Below the pieces are notes generated by a model. The model was not told where the DNA came from, made no database searches, and saw only the letters and a list, made by a program, of their open reading frames with translations. A program made the position numbers and the translations under genes. From Apilactobacillus kunkeei (GTDB taxonomy: Bacteria; Bacillota; Bacilli; Lactobacillales; Lactobacillaceae), in the NCBI RefSeq assembly GCF_005930975.1, contig NZ_VBSE01000037.1, positions 19,427-83,426 of the forward strand: a stretch of DNA of 64,000 nucleotides. The letters are read 5' to 3'. Shown in pieces: positions 1 through 9,907 of this stretch (the first letter of the stretch is position 1; each line of letters opens with the position of its first letter).

Positions 1-1
1 A

Positions 2-385
2 CGTGGTCATTCAAAGGGTGGAAACACTGTTTCATTCGGTGAATTTGGTTTACAATCAATCGATTCACATTGGATCACTAACCGTCAAATCGAAGCTTGT
101 CGTATTGCTATGACAAGACATATGAAGCGTGGTGGGAAAGTTTGGATTAAGATTTTCCCTCACAAGTCATACACTGAAAAAGGTGTAGGGGTTCGTATGG
201 GTAATGGTAAAGGTTCTCCAGCAGGATGGGTTGCTCCAGTTAAACGTGGAAAAGTCCTATTCGAAGTTGGTGGAGTTTCTGAAGAAGTTGCTCTAGAAGC
301 TTTACGTTTAGCTTCAGCTAAACTTCCTGTTCGAACAAAGATTATTAAACGTGAGGAAGTAGGTGGCGAATCAAATGAAGGCTAA
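2..385 (+). CDS. rplP: 50S ribosomal protein L16 (5'-truncated by window edge)
   Basis: L16 binds 23S rRNA near the A-site and peptidyl-transferase region of the large subunit. The reading frame is open from base 2 and carries the L16 core [34 protein letters not shown] and [11 protein letters not shown]. About 15 N-terminal residues lie before the window, so the ATG at 110 is an internal methionine, not the start. The stop at 383-385 overlaps the start of rpmC by 11 bases, as expected for translational coupling in the S10-spc operon. Confidence 0.97.
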   Translation, partial: RGHSKGGNTVSFGEFGLQSIDSHWITNRQIEACRIAMTRHMKRGGKVWIKIFPHKSYTEKGVGVRMGNGKGSPAGWVAPVKRGKVLFEVGGVSEEVALEALRLASAKLPVRTKIIKREEVGGESNEG

Positions 386-569
386 AGAAATTAATGAACT
401 AACCACTGCTCAAATGCATGAAAAAGAACAAAGCTACAAAGAAGAACTATTCAACCTTCGTTTTCAATTAGCTACTGGTCAATTGGAAAACACTGCAAGA
501 TTGAAGCAAGTTCGTAAGAACATTGCACGTATCAAAACTGCTTTGCGTCAACAAGAACTAAACAAATAG
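375..569 (+). CDS. rpmC: 50S ribosomal protein L29
   Basis: Small helical large-subunit protein located near the peptide exit tunnel. The protein begins [11 protein letters not shown] and carries the family segment [14 protein letters not shown]. An in-frame GTG at 363 would add four residues, but the ATG at 375 has AGGTGG about eight bases upstream and matches the usual N-terminus of lactobacillar L29, so I use it. It overlaps the end of rplP and is followed by rpsQ. Confidence 0.95.
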   Translation: MKAKEINELTTAQMHEKEQSYKEELFNLRFQLATGQLENTARLKQVRKNIARIKTALRQQELNK

Positions 570-593
570 AATACGATAGGAGGTCAATGTAAT

Positions 594-854
594 ATGGAAC
601 GTAATATGCGTAAGGTCTACAGAGGCCGTGTTGTTTCAGACAAGATGGACAAAACCATTACTGTTGTTGTTGAAACTTACAAAACACATCCTACTTACGG
701 AAAACGTGTTAAGTACTCAAAGAAGTACAAGGCTCATGATGAAAACAATGAAGCTAAGATGGGCGATATTGTAGAAATTATGGAAACACGTAAGCTATCA
801 GCTACTAAGAATTTCCGTCTAGTTAATATCGTTGAAAAAGCTGTTATTATCTAA
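594..854 (+). CDS. rpsQ: 30S ribosomal protein S17
   Basis: Primary 16S rRNA-binding protein of the small subunit with an OB fold. The family sequence [19 protein letters not shown] and a KYKAHDENN segment are clear, and 86 residues is the normal length. The ATG at 594 follows AGGAGG at a good distance. It sits in the conserved L29-S17-L14 order of the spc operon. Confidence 0.96.
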   Translation: MERNMRKVYRGRVVSDKMDKTITVVVETYKTHPTYGKRVKYSKKYKAHDENNEAKMGDIVEIMETRKLSATKNFRLVNIVEKAVII

Positions 855-906
855 CATAAGAATTTTATCGTATTCTGAGTAAATACCGGAAGGAGGGTAT
901 TAGCTA

Positions 907-1275
907 ATGATTCAACAAGAAAGTCGTTTGAAAGTTGCTGATAACTCAGGTGCTCGTGAACTTTTAACTATCAAAGTTTTAGGTGGATCAAGCAGAAGAT
1001 ATGCAGGTATCGGTGATATCGTTGTTGCTACTGTTAAACAAGCAACACCAGGTGGCGTTGTCAAAAAGGGTGACGTTGTTAAGGCTGTAATCGTAAGAAC
1101 TAAGTCAGTATCACGTCGTGCAGATGGTTCATACATCCGTTTCGATGAAAATGCTGCCGTACTTGTTCAAGATGATAAAAGTCCAAAGGGAACTCGTATT
1201 TTCGGACCAGTTGCACGTGAACTACGTGACAACGAATTCATGAAGATCGTTTCTCTAGCCCCTGAAGTACTTTAA
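907..1275 (+). CDS. rplN: 50S ribosomal protein L14
   Basis: Large-subunit protein at the intersubunit bridge. It starts with the nearly invariant [16 protein letters not shown] and carries [15 protein letters not shown] and the PVARELR segment; 122 residues is standard. A strong GGAGGG ribosome-binding site precedes the ATG. The opposite-strand frame at 912-1136 is a shadow of this gene. Confidence 0.98.
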   Translation: MIQQESRLKVADNSGARELLTIKVLGGSSRRYAGIGDIVVATVKQATPGGVVKKGDVVKAVIVRTKSVSRRADGSYIRFDENAAVLVQDDKSPKGTRIFGPVARELRDNEFMKIVSLAPEVL

Positions 1276-1307
1276 TTAATCAATGTCAACCAAGGAGGTG
1301 CCAAGAA

Positions 1308-1616
1308 ATGTTTATTAAAACCGGTGACAAAGTTCGCGTTATTAGTGGTAAGGATAAAGGTAAAGAAGGTACTGTTACCAAGACTATCGCTTCAAAAGAT
1401 CGCGTAATCGTTGAAGGTATTAACATTGTTAAGAAACATCAAAAAGCTTCACAAGCTAACCCACAAGGTGGCATTAATGAAGTTGAAGCTCCTATTCATG
1501 TTTCAAACGTTATGTTAATTGATCCTTCAACTAACGAACCAACTAAGGTTGGATTCAAAATTGAAAATGGTAAGAAAGTTCGTATTTCTAAAAAATCAAA
1601 CAAATCAATCGATTAA
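1308..1616 (+). CDS. rplX: 50S ribosomal protein L24
   Basis: Assembly-initiator protein that binds the 5' end of 23S rRNA. The KOW motif is visible at the N-terminus ([16 protein letters not shown]), followed by [12 protein letters not shown] and the family [10 protein letters not shown] segment. Its 102 residues are normal. AAGGAGGTG lies just upstream of the ATG. Confidence 0.97.
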   Translation: MFIKTGDKVRVISGKDKGKEGTVTKTIASKDRVIVEGINIVKKHQKASQANPQGGINEVEAPIHVSNVMLIDPSTNEPTKVGFKIENGKKVRISKKSNKSID

Positions 1617-1644
1617 AATTTAATTGAAAGGAGGATACCTTTCC

Positions 1645-2187
1645 ATGTCAAACCGTTTACAAGAAAAGTACAAAAATGAAATTACAAAAGCATTAGTTGA
1701 AAAGTTTAACTACTCTTCAGTTATGCAAGCTCCAAAAATTGAAAAGATCGTTCTAAACATGGGTGTTGGTGACGCTGTTACTAACGCTAAGAACTTAGAC
1801 GAAGCTGTTTCAGAATTAACTCTAATTTCTGGTCAAAAACCTTTAGTAACAAAGGCTAAAAAATCAATCGCCGGCTTCCGTTTACGTGAAGGTATGTCAA
1901 TTGGTGCCAAAGTTACTCTACGTGGTGAACGTATGTATGACTTCTTAGACAAGTTAGTTAACGTTTCATTACCACGTGTTCGTGATTTCCATGGTGTTAA
2001 CAACCGTTCATTTGACGGTCGTGGTAACTACACACTTGGTGTTCGTGAACAATTAATTTTCCCAGAAATTAACTACGATAACGTTAACCGTGTACGTGGA
2101 TTAGATATCGTTATTGTTACAACTGCTAACACTGACGAAGAATCCAAAGAATTGTTAACTCAATTCGGTATGCCATTTGCAAAATAA
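1645..2187 (+). CDS. rplE: 50S ribosomal protein L5
   Basis: 5S rRNA-binding protein of the large-subunit central protuberance. Hallmarks include [34 protein letters not shown] and [10 protein letters not shown]. The frame is open from a TTG at 1624, but AAAGGAGG lies inside that extension and serves the ATG at 1645, which gives MSNRLQEKY and the usual 180 residues. Confidence 0.97.
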   Translation: MSNRLQEKYKNEITKALVEKFNYSSVMQAPKIEKIVLNMGVGDAVTNAKNLDEAVSELTLISGQKPLVTKAKKSIAGFRLREGMSIGAKVTLRGERMYDFLDKLVNVSLPRVRDFHGVNNRSFDGRGNYTLGVREQLIFPEINYDNVNRVRGLDIVIVTTANTDEESKELLTQFGMPFAK

Positions 2188-2205
2188 TAGGAGGGTATAA
2201 ATAAT

Positions 2206-2391
2206 ATGGCTAGAAAAGCATTAGTTGTAAAAAGTGAACGTCCTGCTAAATTCTCAACAAGAAATTACACTCGTTGCGAACGCTGTGGTAGACCTCATTC
2301 AGTTTACAAGAAGTTTCATTTATGCCGTCTATGCATCAGAGATCTTGCGCACAAAGGCCAAATCCCTGGTATGAAGAAGGCAAGTTGGTAA
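2206..2391 (+). CDS. rpsN: 30S ribosomal protein S14, zinc-binding type (RpsZ)
   Basis: Small-subunit head protein of 61 residues. The two CxxC pairs (CERC and CRLC) define the short C+ zinc-ribbon form; a zinc-free longer paralogue may exist elsewhere in the genome but is not in this window. It begins [13 protein letters not shown] behind an AGGAGGG site and sits between rplE and rpsH as usual. Confidence 0.97.
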   Translation: MARKALVVKSERPAKFSTRNYTRCERCGRPHSVYKKFHLCRLCIRDLAHKGQIPGMKKASW

Positions 2392-2424
2392 AATTAACTA
2401 TAATTAGATAGGAGGTCTACGTTA

Positions 2425-2823
2425 ATGTCCATGACAGATCCAATCGCTGACTTATTAACTAGAATTCGTAACGCCAACATGGCTCGTCACGATTCAGTTG
2501 AAGTTCCAGCTTCAAAAATCAAAAACAACATTGCTGAAATCTTAAAACGTGAAGGTTTTGTTCGCGATGTTGAATACGTTGAAGACGACAAACAAGGCGT
2601 TATCCGCGTATTCCTAAAATATGGTAAGAACAATGAACGTGTTATCACTGGTTTGAAACGTATTTCAAAACCTGGTCTACGTTCATACGTAAAATCTGAT
2701 TCAATTCCTAAGGTATTAAATGGTTTAGGTATTGCAATTATCTCAACTTCTGAAGGTGTTATCACCGATAAAGAAGCTCGTGCTAAAAAAATTGGTGGAG
2801 AAGTATTAGCTTACATTTGGTAA
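2425..2823 (+). CDS. rpsH: 30S ribosomal protein S8
   Basis: 16S rRNA-binding protein of the small-subunit platform; in other bacteria it also represses spc operon translation. The start [17 protein letters not shown] and the C-terminal GGEVLAYIW are typical, and 132 residues is the family length. The ATG at 2425 lies eight bases after AGGAGG, which favours it over the ATG at 2431. Confidence 0.97.
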   Translation: MSMTDPIADLLTRIRNANMARHDSVEVPASKIKNNIAEILKREGFVRDVEYVEDDKQGVIRVFLKYGKNNERVITGLKRISKPGLRSYVKSDSIPKVLNGLGIAIISTSEGVITDKEARAKKIGGEVLAYIW

Positions 2824-2854
2824 TACTTTTTGCTTGAATTGGAGGTGTAATGAA

Positions 2855-3394
2855 ATGAGTCGTATTGGTTACAGAAAGATTGTTTTACCTGAAGGTGTTG
2901 AATTATCAACTGAAGGTAACAACGTAACTGTTAAAGGTGCTAAGGGTTCACTAACTCGTGAATTCTCACCAATTATCAAGATGAACGTTAATGATAACGT
3001 TGTAACTTTTGAACCAGCAGTTAGATACGATAACAAGACCCGTGCAATGCACGGTACTATGCGTGCTAACTTAAACAACATGGTTGAAGGTGTATCAAAT
3101 GGTTTTACTAAGACACTTAAGCTTGTCGGTGTTGGTTACCGTGCTCAAGCTAAAGGTTCTGTCCTAGAATTAAACGTTGGTTACTCCAACCCTGTTGAAA
3201 TGGAAATCAATGATGATCTTAAGGTTGAAACTCCAGATAGTTTAACTATTACTATCAGCGGTATCAACAAAGAACACGTTGGTGACTTTGCAGCTCGTGT
3301 TCGTGCTGTTCGTTCACCTGAACCTTACAAGGGTAAAGGTATTCGTTACGAAAACGAAGTTGTACGTCGTAAGGAAGGTAAGACAGGTAAGTAA
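2855..3394 (+). CDS. rplF: 50S ribosomal protein L6
   Basis: Large-subunit protein near the factor-binding site, built of two similar domains. It starts [16 protein letters not shown] and carries the C-terminal signature [26 protein letters not shown] at 2834 would extend it, but GGAGGTG falls inside that extension and the ATG at 2855 gives the usual size of 179 residues. Confidence 0.97.
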   Translation: MSRIGYRKIVLPEGVELSTEGNNVTVKGAKGSLTREFSPIIKMNVNDNVVTFEPAVRYDNKTRAMHGTMRANLNNMVEGVSNGFTKTLKLVGVGYRAQAKGSVLELNVGYSNPVEMEINDDLKVETPDSLTITISGINKEHVGDFAARVRAVRSPEPYKGKGIRYENEVVRRKEGKTGK

Positions 3395-3448
3395 TGAGTT
3401 AACTCTCATTGCTTAACTATTTTAATTAATATTTAAGAGGTGACTATT

Positions 3449-3805
3449 TTGATTAATAAACCAGATAAAAATAAGACACGTCAACGTCGTCACTTGCGTG
3501 TCCGTAACAAAATCTCTGGTACTGCTGTGTGCCCACGTTTGAACGTTTACCGTTCTAACAAAAACATCTACGCTCAAGTTATTGATGACGTAGCGGGTGT
3601 TACGCTTGCTAGTGCCTCAACTCTAGACAAAGAAGTTAACGGTTCAAACAAGACTGAACAAGCATCATCTGTTGGTGCTTTAGTTGCCAAACGTGCCGTT
3701 GAAAAAAATGTTAAAAATGTTGTTTTCGACCGTGGTGGTTACTTATACCATGGACGTGTACAAGCTCTTGCTGAAGCTGCACGTGAAAACGGACTAGAAT
3801 TTTAA
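3449..3805 (+). CDS. rplR: 50S ribosomal protein L18
   Basis: 5S rRNA-binding protein. Family segments are [18 protein letters not shown] and [24 protein letters not shown] choose the TTG at 3449 (protein [11 protein letters not shown], 118 residues) because AAGAGGTGA lies about eight bases upstream and the N-terminus then matches lactobacillar L18. The GTG at 3440 overlaps that ribosome-binding site and is less likely. Confidence 0.94.
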   Translation: MINKPDKNKTRQRRHLRVRNKISGTAVCPRLNVYRSNKNIYAQVIDDVAGVTLASASTLDKEVNGSNKTEQASSVGALVAKRAVEKNVKNVVFDRGGYLYHGRVQALAEAARENGLEF

Positions 3806-3825
3806 TAAAAGGAGGAATAACCGCA

Positions 3826-4329
3826 ATGGCTGAATTTATTGATCCAAATAAATTAGAACTTGAAGATACTGTCGTATCAATCAACCGTATTACTAAGGTT
3901 GTTAAAGGTGGACGTCGTCTACGTTTTGCTGCTTTAGTTGTTGTTGGTGATAGAAATGGTCACGTCGGATTTGGTACTGGTAAAGCTCAAGAAGTTCCAG
4001 ATGCTATCCGTAAGGCTGTTGAAGATGGTCGTAAGAACTTAATTAGTGTTCCTAAGGTTGGTACTACTATTCCTCATGAAATTATCGGTACTTATGGTGG
4101 TGGTAAGATCATGTTAAAACCTGCTGAAGAAGGTTCTGGTGTTGCCGCTGGTGGTGCCGTTCGTTCAGTTATGGAATTAGCTGGTATTGACGATGTTACA
4201 AGTAAGCGTTTAGGTTCAGATACTCCAATCAATGCTATTCGTGCTACTTTTGAAGGACTAAAAGCATTGAAGAGTGCAGAAAAAGTTGCTACTTTACGTG
4301 GCGTTTCTGCTCAACATTTAGCAGAATAA
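3826..4329 (+). CDS. rpsE: 30S ribosomal protein S5
   Basis: Small-subunit protein that contributes to decoding accuracy and mRNA entry. The N-terminal double-stranded RNA-binding domain ([35 protein letters not shown]) and the C-terminal domain with [12 protein letters not shown] are intact at 167 residues. AAAGGAGG precedes the ATG. The gene lies in the usual L18-S5-L30 order. Confidence 0.98.
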   Translation: MAEFIDPNKLELEDTVVSINRITKVVKGGRRLRFAALVVVGDRNGHVGFGTGKAQEVPDAIRKAVEDGRKNLISVPKVGTTIPHEIIGTYGGGKIMLKPAEEGSGVAAGGAVRSVMELAGIDDVTSKRLGSDTPINAIRATFEGLKALKSAEKVATLRGVSAQHLAE

Positions 4330-4343
4330 GGAGGGGTTAGAAG

Positions 4344-4526
4344 ATGGCTCAATTAAAGATTACTTTAACTCACAGTGCAGAACACCGTCTCCCCAAACAA
4401 CGTAAAATTGTTAAGGCGCTAGGTTTAGGTCGTATTAACAGTACTGTTGTTAAACCTGACAACGAAGCAACTCGTGGAGCATTGTTCCATATCGCACACT
4501 TAGTTAAAGTTGAACAAGTTAAGTAA
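4344..4526 (+). CDS. rpmD: 50S ribosomal protein L30
   Basis: Short large-subunit protein of 60 residues beginning [11 protein letters not shown], with the family segment [28 protein letters not shown] precedes the ATG. The reverse-strand frame at 4370-4681 across this gene and rplO has no ribosome-binding site and is a shadow. Confidence 0.96.
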   Translation: MAQLKITLTHSAEHRLPKQRKIVKALGLGRINSTVVKPDNEATRGALFHIAHLVKVEQVK

Positions 4527-4551
4527 TAAATAACAAGGAGGTGCACTTCAA

Positions 4552-4983
4552 ATGAAATTACATGAATTAAAAGCTGCCGAAGGTTCACGTTCATCAAGAC
4601 AACGTCTAGGTCGTGGATTAGGAAGTAAAGGTAAGACTTCTGGTCGTGGACAAAAGGGTCAAAAGGCTCGTAGTAAGACACGTGTTGGATTCGAAGGGGG
4701 CCAAATGCCTTTCTACCGTAGAATTCCTAAGCGTGGTTTCACTAACATTAACCGTAAGGAATACGCTATCGTTAACTTATCTACTTTAGATCAATTTGAC
4801 GACGGTGTTGAAGTTACACCAGAAACTTTAATGGAAGCTGGTATCGTTAAGAGTGCCAAGGATGGAATTAAGATTCTAGGTAACGGTGAACTTAACAAGA
4901 AGCTAACTGTTAAGGCTAATAAATTTTCTGATGCTGCTAAATCAGCCATCGAAAATGCTGGCGGTAAGATCGAGGTGATCTAG
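4552..4983 (+). CDS. rplO: 50S ribosomal protein L15
   Basis: Late-assembly large-subunit protein. The glycine-rich basic N-terminus ([21 protein letters not shown]), [18 protein letters not shown], and an acidic C-terminal domain ending AGGKIEVI are typical over 143 residues. The stop is immediately followed by the secY ATG with no gap, indicating coupled translation with the translocase gene. Confidence 0.97.
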   Translation: MKLHELKAAEGSRSSRQRLGRGLGSKGKTSGRGQKGQKARSKTRVGFEGGQMPFYRRIPKRGFTNINRKEYAIVNLSTLDQFDDGVEVTPETLMEAGIVKSAKDGIKILGNGELNKKLTVKANKFSDAAKSAIENAGGKIEVI

Positions 4984-6300
4984 ATGCTATCAGCCTTGAA
5001 AAACGCTTTTAAGGTAAAAGATATTAGAAATAAAATCATGTTTACTTTGGGAGTATTGATTGTTTTTAGATTAGGTGCTTATATTACAGTTCCTGGTATA
5101 AATGCTAAAGCACTCCAAAGCGTTGCTTCATCTGGCTTGGTTAGCATTTTAAACACCTTTAGTGGTGGTGGATTAACTAACTATTCACTATTTGCTATGG
5201 GTGTTTCACCATATATTACTGCGCAAATCATCGTTCAACTATTACAAATGGACATCGTTCCTCGTTTTGTTGAATGGAGCAAACAAGGTGACGTGGGTAG
5301 ACGTAAGTTAAACCAAGTTACCAGAATACTTACAGTATTTCTTGCTTTCGTGCAGTCTATTGGAATTACAGCCGGATTTAACACTTTAAGCAGTTTGAAC
5401 CTTGTTCAAAATCCTGGTCCTGCTACTTATTTGAGTATCGGTTTAATTTTAACCGGTGGTTCAATGTTAACAACTTGGATGGGTGACATGATTACTGATC
5501 GTGGTATCGGTCAAGGTGTTTCAATGATCATCTTCGCCGGTATTATCGCAAGAATTCCTACAGGAGTTCAACAACTATATAAGGAATACATCGTTGGAGA
5601 TACTTCTTCACAATTATGGCCTTCTATCTTATTCTTAGTTGCGCTATTCGTTGTAATTCTAATAATTGTTACTTTTGTTACCTGGTTCCAACAAGCTGAA
5701 CGTAGGATTCCAATTCAATATACTAGAAGAGAAACAGGCGCTGGTGACAATAGTTACCTACCTTTAAAGGTTAACGTTGCTGGTGTTATCCCTGTTATCT
5801 TCGCCAGTTCGTTTATCTCAACACCACAAGCAATCTTGCTTTTCTTTGCAGGTAAACATTCTGGTGATGGTTGGTACCAAGTATTGAGTAACGTATTTAA
5901 TATGCAAACTCTTTCTGGTGCTACCTTATACACTGTATTAATTGTTGTCTTTACATTCTTTTACGCTTTTGTTCAAGTTAATCCTGAAAAACTTTCAGAA
6001 AACTTGCAAAAACAAGGAAGCTATATTCCAGGTGTTTGGCCAGGAAATGGAACTCAAACTTACGTATCAAAAGTCTTAATGAGACTTAGCGTAGTTGGAG
6101 CCCTATTCCTAGGAATTGTTGCTTTAATTCCTTTAATTGCACAAAACGTTTGGAGCTTAGACGAATCCATCGGTTTAGGTGGTACTAGTTTACTAATTGT
6201 TGTTGGTGTTGCCATCGAAACAATTAGACAAATTCGTGGTTTAATGATGAAACAAGAATATGTTGGATTCATTCAATCACCTCGTCCAAATGATTTATAA
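4984..6300 (+). CDS. secY: Protein translocase channel subunit SecY
   Basis: Central pore subunit of the SecYEG translocon in the cytoplasmic membrane. The 438-residue protein shows about ten hydrophobic segments and the SecY signatures VTRILTVF, GQGVSMIIFAGI, QQAERRIPIQYTRR and the C-terminal GLMMKQEYVGFIQ. Its ATG directly abuts the rplO stop, and its ribosome-binding site GAGGTG lies inside rplO. It is followed by adk, the lactobacillar arrangement. Confidence 0.98.
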   Translation: MLSALKNAFKVKDIRNKIMFTLGVLIVFRLGAYITVPGINAKALQSVASSGLVSILNTFSGGGLTNYSLFAMGVSPYITAQIIVQLLQMDIVPRFVEWSKQGDVGRRKLNQVTRILTVFLAFVQSIGITAGFNTLSSLNLVQNPGPATYLSIGLILTGGSMLTTWMGDMITDRGIGQGVSMIIFAGIIARIPTGVQQLYKEYIVGDTSSQLWPSILFLVALFVVILIIVTFVTWFQQAERRIPIQYTRRETGAGDNSYLPLKVNVAGVIPVIFASSFISTPQAILLFFAGKHSGDGWYQVLSNVFNMQTLSGATLYTVLIVVFTFFYAFVQVNPEKLSENLQKQGSYIPGVWPGNGTQTYVSKVLMRLSVVGALFLGIVALIPLIAQNVWSLDESIGLGGTSLLIVVGVAIETIRQIRGLMMKQEYVGFIQSPRPNDL

Positions 6301-6324
6301 AAGTGTGAATGGAGGTAATTAAAT

Positions 6325-6981
6325 ATGTCAATGAACTTAATCTTAATGGGGCTTCCTGGAGCTGGTAAAGGTACACAAGCTGAATCCATTATTGAAAATT
6401 ATGGTATTCCACATATCTCTACTGGAGATATCTTTCGTGCCGCTATAAAAGACCAAACTGAAATGGGATTAAAGGCAAAACAATATATTGACAAAGGGAA
6501 CTTGGTTCCTGATGATGTAACATGTGGAATTGTTAAAGATCGTCTTGCACAAGATGATACTAAAAAAGGATATATGTTAGACGGTTTTCCTAGAACAATC
6601 GAACAAGCAAATGCTTTACAAGAAATTTGTAAAGAGCTTGATCGTCCATTGGATGCTGTTATAAATATTGACGTTGACCCTAAAGTTCTTGTTGATCGAC
6701 TTTCTGGTAGATTTATTTGTAAGAACTGTGGTGCCACTTACCACAAGCTATACAAAATGCCAAAAGTTGAAAATACTTGTGATATTTGTGGTGGCCATGA
6801 ATTTTATCAACGTAGTGATGACAAGCCTGAAACAGTTAAGAATCGTTTAGATGTAAACATCAAGATGAATACACCATTAATTGATTTTTACAAAGAACGT
6901 GATTTATTATTCACTGTTGATGGTGGTCAAGATATTGATGATGTTACTAAAGACATTGACAAAATACTTAAGCAATTCTAG
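6325..6981 (+). CDS. adk: Adenylate kinase, zinc-lid type
   Basis: Catalyses ATP + AMP to 2 ADP in the cytoplasm. The P-loop is GLPGAGKGT near residue 9. The long LID domain carries four cysteines (about C132, C135, C152, C155) expected to bind structural zinc, as in other Gram-positive enzymes. DGFPRT near residue 86 is the adenylate-binding element. Length is 218 residues. It follows secY by 24 bases. The next gene, infA, comes only after an unusually long 158-base gap. Confidence 0.97.
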   Translation: MSMNLILMGLPGAGKGTQAESIIENYGIPHISTGDIFRAAIKDQTEMGLKAKQYIDKGNLVPDDVTCGIVKDRLAQDDTKKGYMLDGFPRTIEQANALQEICKELDRPLDAVINIDVDPKVLVDRLSGRFICKNCGATYHKLYKMPKVENTCDICGGHEFYQRSDDKPETVKNRLDVNIKMNTPLIDFYKERDLLFTVDGGQDIDDVTKDIDKILKQF

Positions 6982-7139
6982 TAATTGCTTCTGCGGCTAG
7001 CATTGTTGCTGGAAGTATGTTTGTGTGATAAACTAACCCATGTGTATTTGCGATTAGCTACATGGCGGTCTTTGTCGATAATATCTTGGCATTTGGCTAC
7101 CTTTATGTAGTAATCGTATTTTTCGAGGAGGAAAATTCT
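6982..7139 (+). promoter_or_regulatory. infA leader region with possible internal promoter
   Basis: This 158-base gap interrupts an otherwise tightly packed operon. TTGCTG (7006-7011) and TAAACT (7029-7034) are 17 bases apart, with an upstream TG (7026-7027), so an internal promoter is plausible. Downstream are two short inverted repeats: CCATGT (7038-7043) with ACATGG (7060-7065), and CTAC (7097-7100) with GTAG (7107-7110). No convincing ORF or U-tract was seen. The role is inferred. Confidence 0.4.
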
Positions 7140-7358
7140 TTGTCTAAAGATAATGTTATTGAAATTGAAGGTAAGGTTAGCGAAACCTTACCAAATGCTA
7201 TGTTTCGTGTTGAACTAGAAAATGGTCACGAAATTTTAGCTCACGTTTCCGGTAAAATTAGAATGCATTACATTCGTATTTTACCTGGTGATCGTGTCAC
7301 AGTTGAAATGTCACCATATGATTTAAGCAAGGGACGTATTACTTACCGTTATAAGTAA
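7140..7358 (+). CDS. infA: Translation initiation factor IF-1
   Basis: OB-fold initiation factor that occupies the ribosomal A site. The 72-residue protein [19 protein letters not shown] with [19 protein letters not shown] and the C-terminal [10 protein letters not shown] is complete. I use the TTG at 7140 because GAGGAGG lies nine bases upstream and the product has the universal IF-1 length. The upstream GTG/ATG extension from 7062 reads through non-conserved leader sequence and is rejected. Confidence 0.96.
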   Translation: MSKDNVIEIEGKVSETLPNAMFRVELENGHEILAHVSGKIRMHYIRILPGDRVTVEMSPYDLSKGRITYRYK

Positions 7359-7391
7359 GGATACTGTCTTGAAGTATAGGAGGGTTATATA

Positions 7392-7508
7392 ATGAAGGTT
7401 CGTCCATCAGTAAAACCAATGTGTGAAAATTGTAAAGTAATTAAGAGAAAAGGCCGTGTTATGGTCATTTGCTCAAATCCAAAACATAAACAAAGACAAG
7501 GTAAGTAA
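7392..7508 (+). CDS. rpmJ: 50S ribosomal protein L36, zinc-binding type
   Basis: A 38-residue protein, [18 protein letters not shown], with C11, C14, C27 and H32 as the zinc ligand set of the C+ form. The ATG follows AGGAGG. The gene is too short for usual ORF cut-offs but its sequence and position between infA and rpsM are diagnostic. Confidence 0.97.
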   Translation: MKVRPSVKPMCENCKVIKRKGRVMVICSNPKHKQRQGK

Positions 7509-7535
7509 TTTTATATAAACAGGAGGTGTGTTTGA

Positions 7536-7901
7536 ATGGCTCGTATCGCCGGAATTGATTTACCACGTGATAAGCGTATCGTTATTGGTCTAACTAGCAT
7601 CTTTGGAATCGGTCAAAGCAGAGCTGCTGAAATCCTTTCAAAGGCTGGCGTTTCAGAAGATGTTCGTGTTCGTGATCTAACTCCAGACCAAGAAGATAAA
7701 ATCCGTGAAGTTGTTGACAATTACAAAATTGAAGGTGACTTACGTCGTGAAGTAAGAATGAATATCAAGAAGCTTCAAGAAATTGGTTCTTACCGTGGAA
7801 TGCGTCACCGTCGTGGTTTACCTGTTAGAGGTCAACACACAAAGAACAACGCCCGTACTCGTAAGGGTAAAAAAGTAACTATTGCTGGTAAGAAAAAATA
7901 A
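7536..7901 (+). CDS. rpsM: 30S ribosomal protein S13
   Basis: Small-subunit head protein contacting the P-site tRNA and the large subunit. It starts [19 protein letters not shown] and ends with the basic tail [19 protein letters not shown] typical of the family; 121 residues. AGGAGGTG precedes the ATG. It begins the alpha part of the operon (S13-S11-RpoA-L17; S4 is not present here). Confidence 0.98.
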   Translation: MARIAGIDLPRDKRIVIGLTSIFGIGQSRAAEILSKAGVSEDVRVRDLTPDQEDKIREVVDNYKIEGDLRREVRMNIKKLQEIGSYRGMRHRRGLPVRGQHTKNNARTRKGKKVTIAGKKK

Positions 7902-7924
7902 TAAATAAAGGAGGTTAGTAAATC

Positions 7925-8314
7925 ATGGTTCAAAAGAAAGGTTCTCGTAAGCGTAGAGTAAAGAAGAACATCGAATCTGGTGTTGCTCACATTCATTCTA
8001 CTTTTAATAACACATTAGTTATGATTACCGACATGCAAGGTAATGCAATTGCTTGGTCATCTGCTGGTGCTTTAGGATTCCGTGGAAGTCGTAAATCAAC
8101 TCCATTTGCTGCACAAATGGCTTCAGAAGCCGCTGCTAAGACAGCTATGGAACATGGTATGAAGACTGTTGAAGTTGCTGTTAAAGGTCCTGGTTCAGGT
8201 CGTGAATCAGCTATCCGTGCACTTCAATCAACTGGTTTAGAAGTTGCTGCTATTCGTGATGTTACTCCAGTTCCACATAATGGATCTCGTCCTCCAAAGC
8301 GTCGTAGAGTTTAA
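7925..8314 (+). CDS. rpsK: 30S ribosomal protein S11
   Basis: Small-subunit platform protein near the mRNA exit. The family blocks are [34 protein letters not shown] and the C-terminal [17 protein letters not shown]; length 129. AAAGGAGG precedes the ATG. A 73-base spacer containing the weak repeat CTCTG...CAGAG separates it from rpoA. Confidence 0.98.
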   Translation: MVQKKGSRKRRVKKNIESGVAHIHSTFNNTLVMITDMQGNAIAWSSAGALGFRGSRKSTPFAAQMASEAAAKTAMEHGMKTVEVAVKGPGSGRESAIRALQSTGLEVAAIRDVTPVPHNGSRPPKRRRV

Positions 8315-8387
8315 TTTATTCTCATCTCTGTATGATGGACTAATTAATATTTAACTCAGAGCGTTTTGAAAGGGGTAGAAGATAAGA

Positions 8388-9338
8388 ATGATTGAATTTG
8401 AAAAACCTAATATTCATAAGATTGATGAAACTGATAATTATGGAGAAGTTGTTGTTGAACCACTAGAACGTGGATACGGAACAACTCTTGGAAACTCGTT
8501 GCGTAGAATTTTACTTTCATCTTTACCTGGTGCAGCCGTAACTAGCATTCAAATTGATGATGTTTTACATGAATTTTCTACAGTACCTGGTGTTGTAGAA
8601 GACGTAACTCAAATTATTTTAAATGTTAAAAAGATTTCATTGAAGTTGGATGCCGAAGATGGCGAAGACAAAGAAATGGAAATCAATGTTACAGGTCCAG
8701 CTCAAGTAACTGCTGGAGACATTCAGGCTGATGGTGATGTAACTGTCTTAAATCCAGACTTACACATTGCTACAGTTGCTGAAGGTTCTACATTCCATAT
8801 GAGAATGACTGCAAACAAGGGTCGCGGATACGTTTCTGCTGATGAGAATAAGGCTCGTAATGATGGAATGCCAATCGGTGTCTTACCAGTTGATTCCATT
8901 TATACCCCAATCGAACGTGTTAATTATCAAGTTGAAAACGCACGTGTTGGTCAAAGATCTGACTTTGACAAACTAACTCTTGACGTTTGGACTGATGGTT
9001 CCATCACTCCTAGTGAAGCAATTAGTTTAGCAGCCAAGATTCTAAATGACCATCTTGCAATGTTTGTTGATCTTACCGATGAAGCCAAGAACACTGAAGT
9101 TATGGTTGAAAAGGAAGAAACACACAAAGAAAAGATGCTTGAAATGACAATTGAAGAATTGGACTTATCAGTTCGTTCATACAACTGTTTGAAGCGTGCA
9201 GGAATCAACACTGTTCAAGAATTAACCAACAAAAGCGAAGCAGACATGATGAAGGTTCGTAACTTAGGACGTAAGTCACTTGTTGAAGTAAAGAATAAGT
9301 TAGAAGCCCTTGGATTGTCATTGCGTAAAGAAGATTAG
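8388..9338 (+). CDS. rpoA: RNA polymerase alpha subunit
   Basis: Alpha subunit of RNA polymerase: the N-terminal domain dimerises and nucleates core assembly, the C-terminal domain binds UP elements and activators. [28 protein letters not shown] marks the N-terminal domain. [17 protein letters not shown] and [16 protein letters not shown] mark the C-terminal helix-hairpin-helix domain after about residue 245. It is 316 residues long and sits between rpsK and rplQ. Confidence 0.98.
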   Translation: MIEFEKPNIHKIDETDNYGEVVVEPLERGYGTTLGNSLRRILLSSLPGAAVTSIQIDDVLHEFSTVPGVVEDVTQIILNVKKISLKLDAEDGEDKEMEINVTGPAQVTAGDIQADGDVTVLNPDLHIATVAEGSTFHMRMTANKGRGYVSADENKARNDGMPIGVLPVDSIYTPIERVNYQVENARVGQRSDFDKLTLDVWTDGSITPSEAISLAAKILNDHLAMFVDLTDEAKNTEVMVEKEETHKEKMLEMTIEELDLSVRSYNCLKRAGINTVQELTNKSEADMMKVRNLGRKSLVEVKNKLEALGLSLRKED

Positions 9339-9359
9339 TATAAAGGAGGATATCCATTT

Positions 9360-9743
9360 ATGAGTTACCGTAAATTACAACGTACTAGTGCACACCGTCG
9401 TTCATTACTACGTAACCTAACTACTGACTTGTTAGTAAACGGTGAAATTAAGACCACTGAAGCTCGTGCTAAAGAAGTACGCTCAACTGCTGAAAAGATG
9501 ATTACTCTTGGTAAGCGTGGAGATCTTCATGCTCGTCGTCAAGCTGCAGCTTTCCTACAAAATGTAGTTGCTGATGCTAAAGAAGATGGTGATGACGTAA
9601 CTGTTACTACTGCATTACAAAAGCTATTTGATGAAATTGCTCCTAAGTATGCAGAACGTAACGGTGGTTACACTCGTATTCTAAAGACTATGCCTCGTCG
9701 TGGTGACGGTGCATCAATGGTTATTTTACAATTAGTTGATTAA
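9360..9743 (+). CDS. rplQ: 50S ribosomal protein L17
   Basis: Large-subunit protein near the exit tunnel. It starts [20 protein letters not shown], with [21 protein letters not shown]; 127 residues. AAAGGAGG precedes the ATG. This is the last gene of the ribosomal superoperon and is followed by a structured RNA element (9776-9879). Confidence 0.97.
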   Translation: MSYRKLQRTSAHRRSLLRNLTTDLLVNGEIKTTEARAKEVRSTAEKMITLGKRGDLHARRQAAAFLQNVVADAKEDGDDVTVTTALQKLFDEIAPKYAERNGGYTRILKTMPRRGDGASMVILQLVD

Positions 9744-9775
9744 TTAATCGTAAACTTAATTTAATAGTAACAACA

Positions 9776-9879
9776 AATCACTAGGGCTATTGATATAAAG
9801 CGTTATGATGATGGGCAAGCCCCAAGTCTAGCTTGAATGGAGCTTTGCTTCGCATCAATAGCCTATTAGTGATTTTTTT
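9776..9879 (+). ncRNA. L17 downstream element (L17DE-type structured 3' UTR)
   Basis: Immediately downstream of rplQ the RNA can form a long closing helix: AATCACTA (9776-9783) plus GGCTATTGAT (9785-9794) pair with ATCAATAGCC (9854-9863) plus TAGTGATT (9867-9874). This encloses about 60 bases of further structure and ends in a T-run. Position and architecture match the L17 downstream element known from lactic acid bacteria and Listeria. It could act as a terminator, as a 3'-end stabiliser, or as a control element for the ecf genes. Assigned by recall, not by a covariance search. Confidence 0.72.
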
Positions 9880-9907
9880 ATACATAAATTTAAACGGGGT
9901 GGATGAA

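Noticed and set aside
912..1136. Minus-strand frame opposite rplN
   Set aside because: A shadow of a highly expressed ribosomal protein gene; no promoter or ribosome-binding site.
9833..9907. N-terminal extension of ecfA1 starting at 9833
   Set aside because: It translates the L17 downstream element; the TTG at 9908 has GGGGTGG upstream and gives the family N-terminus.
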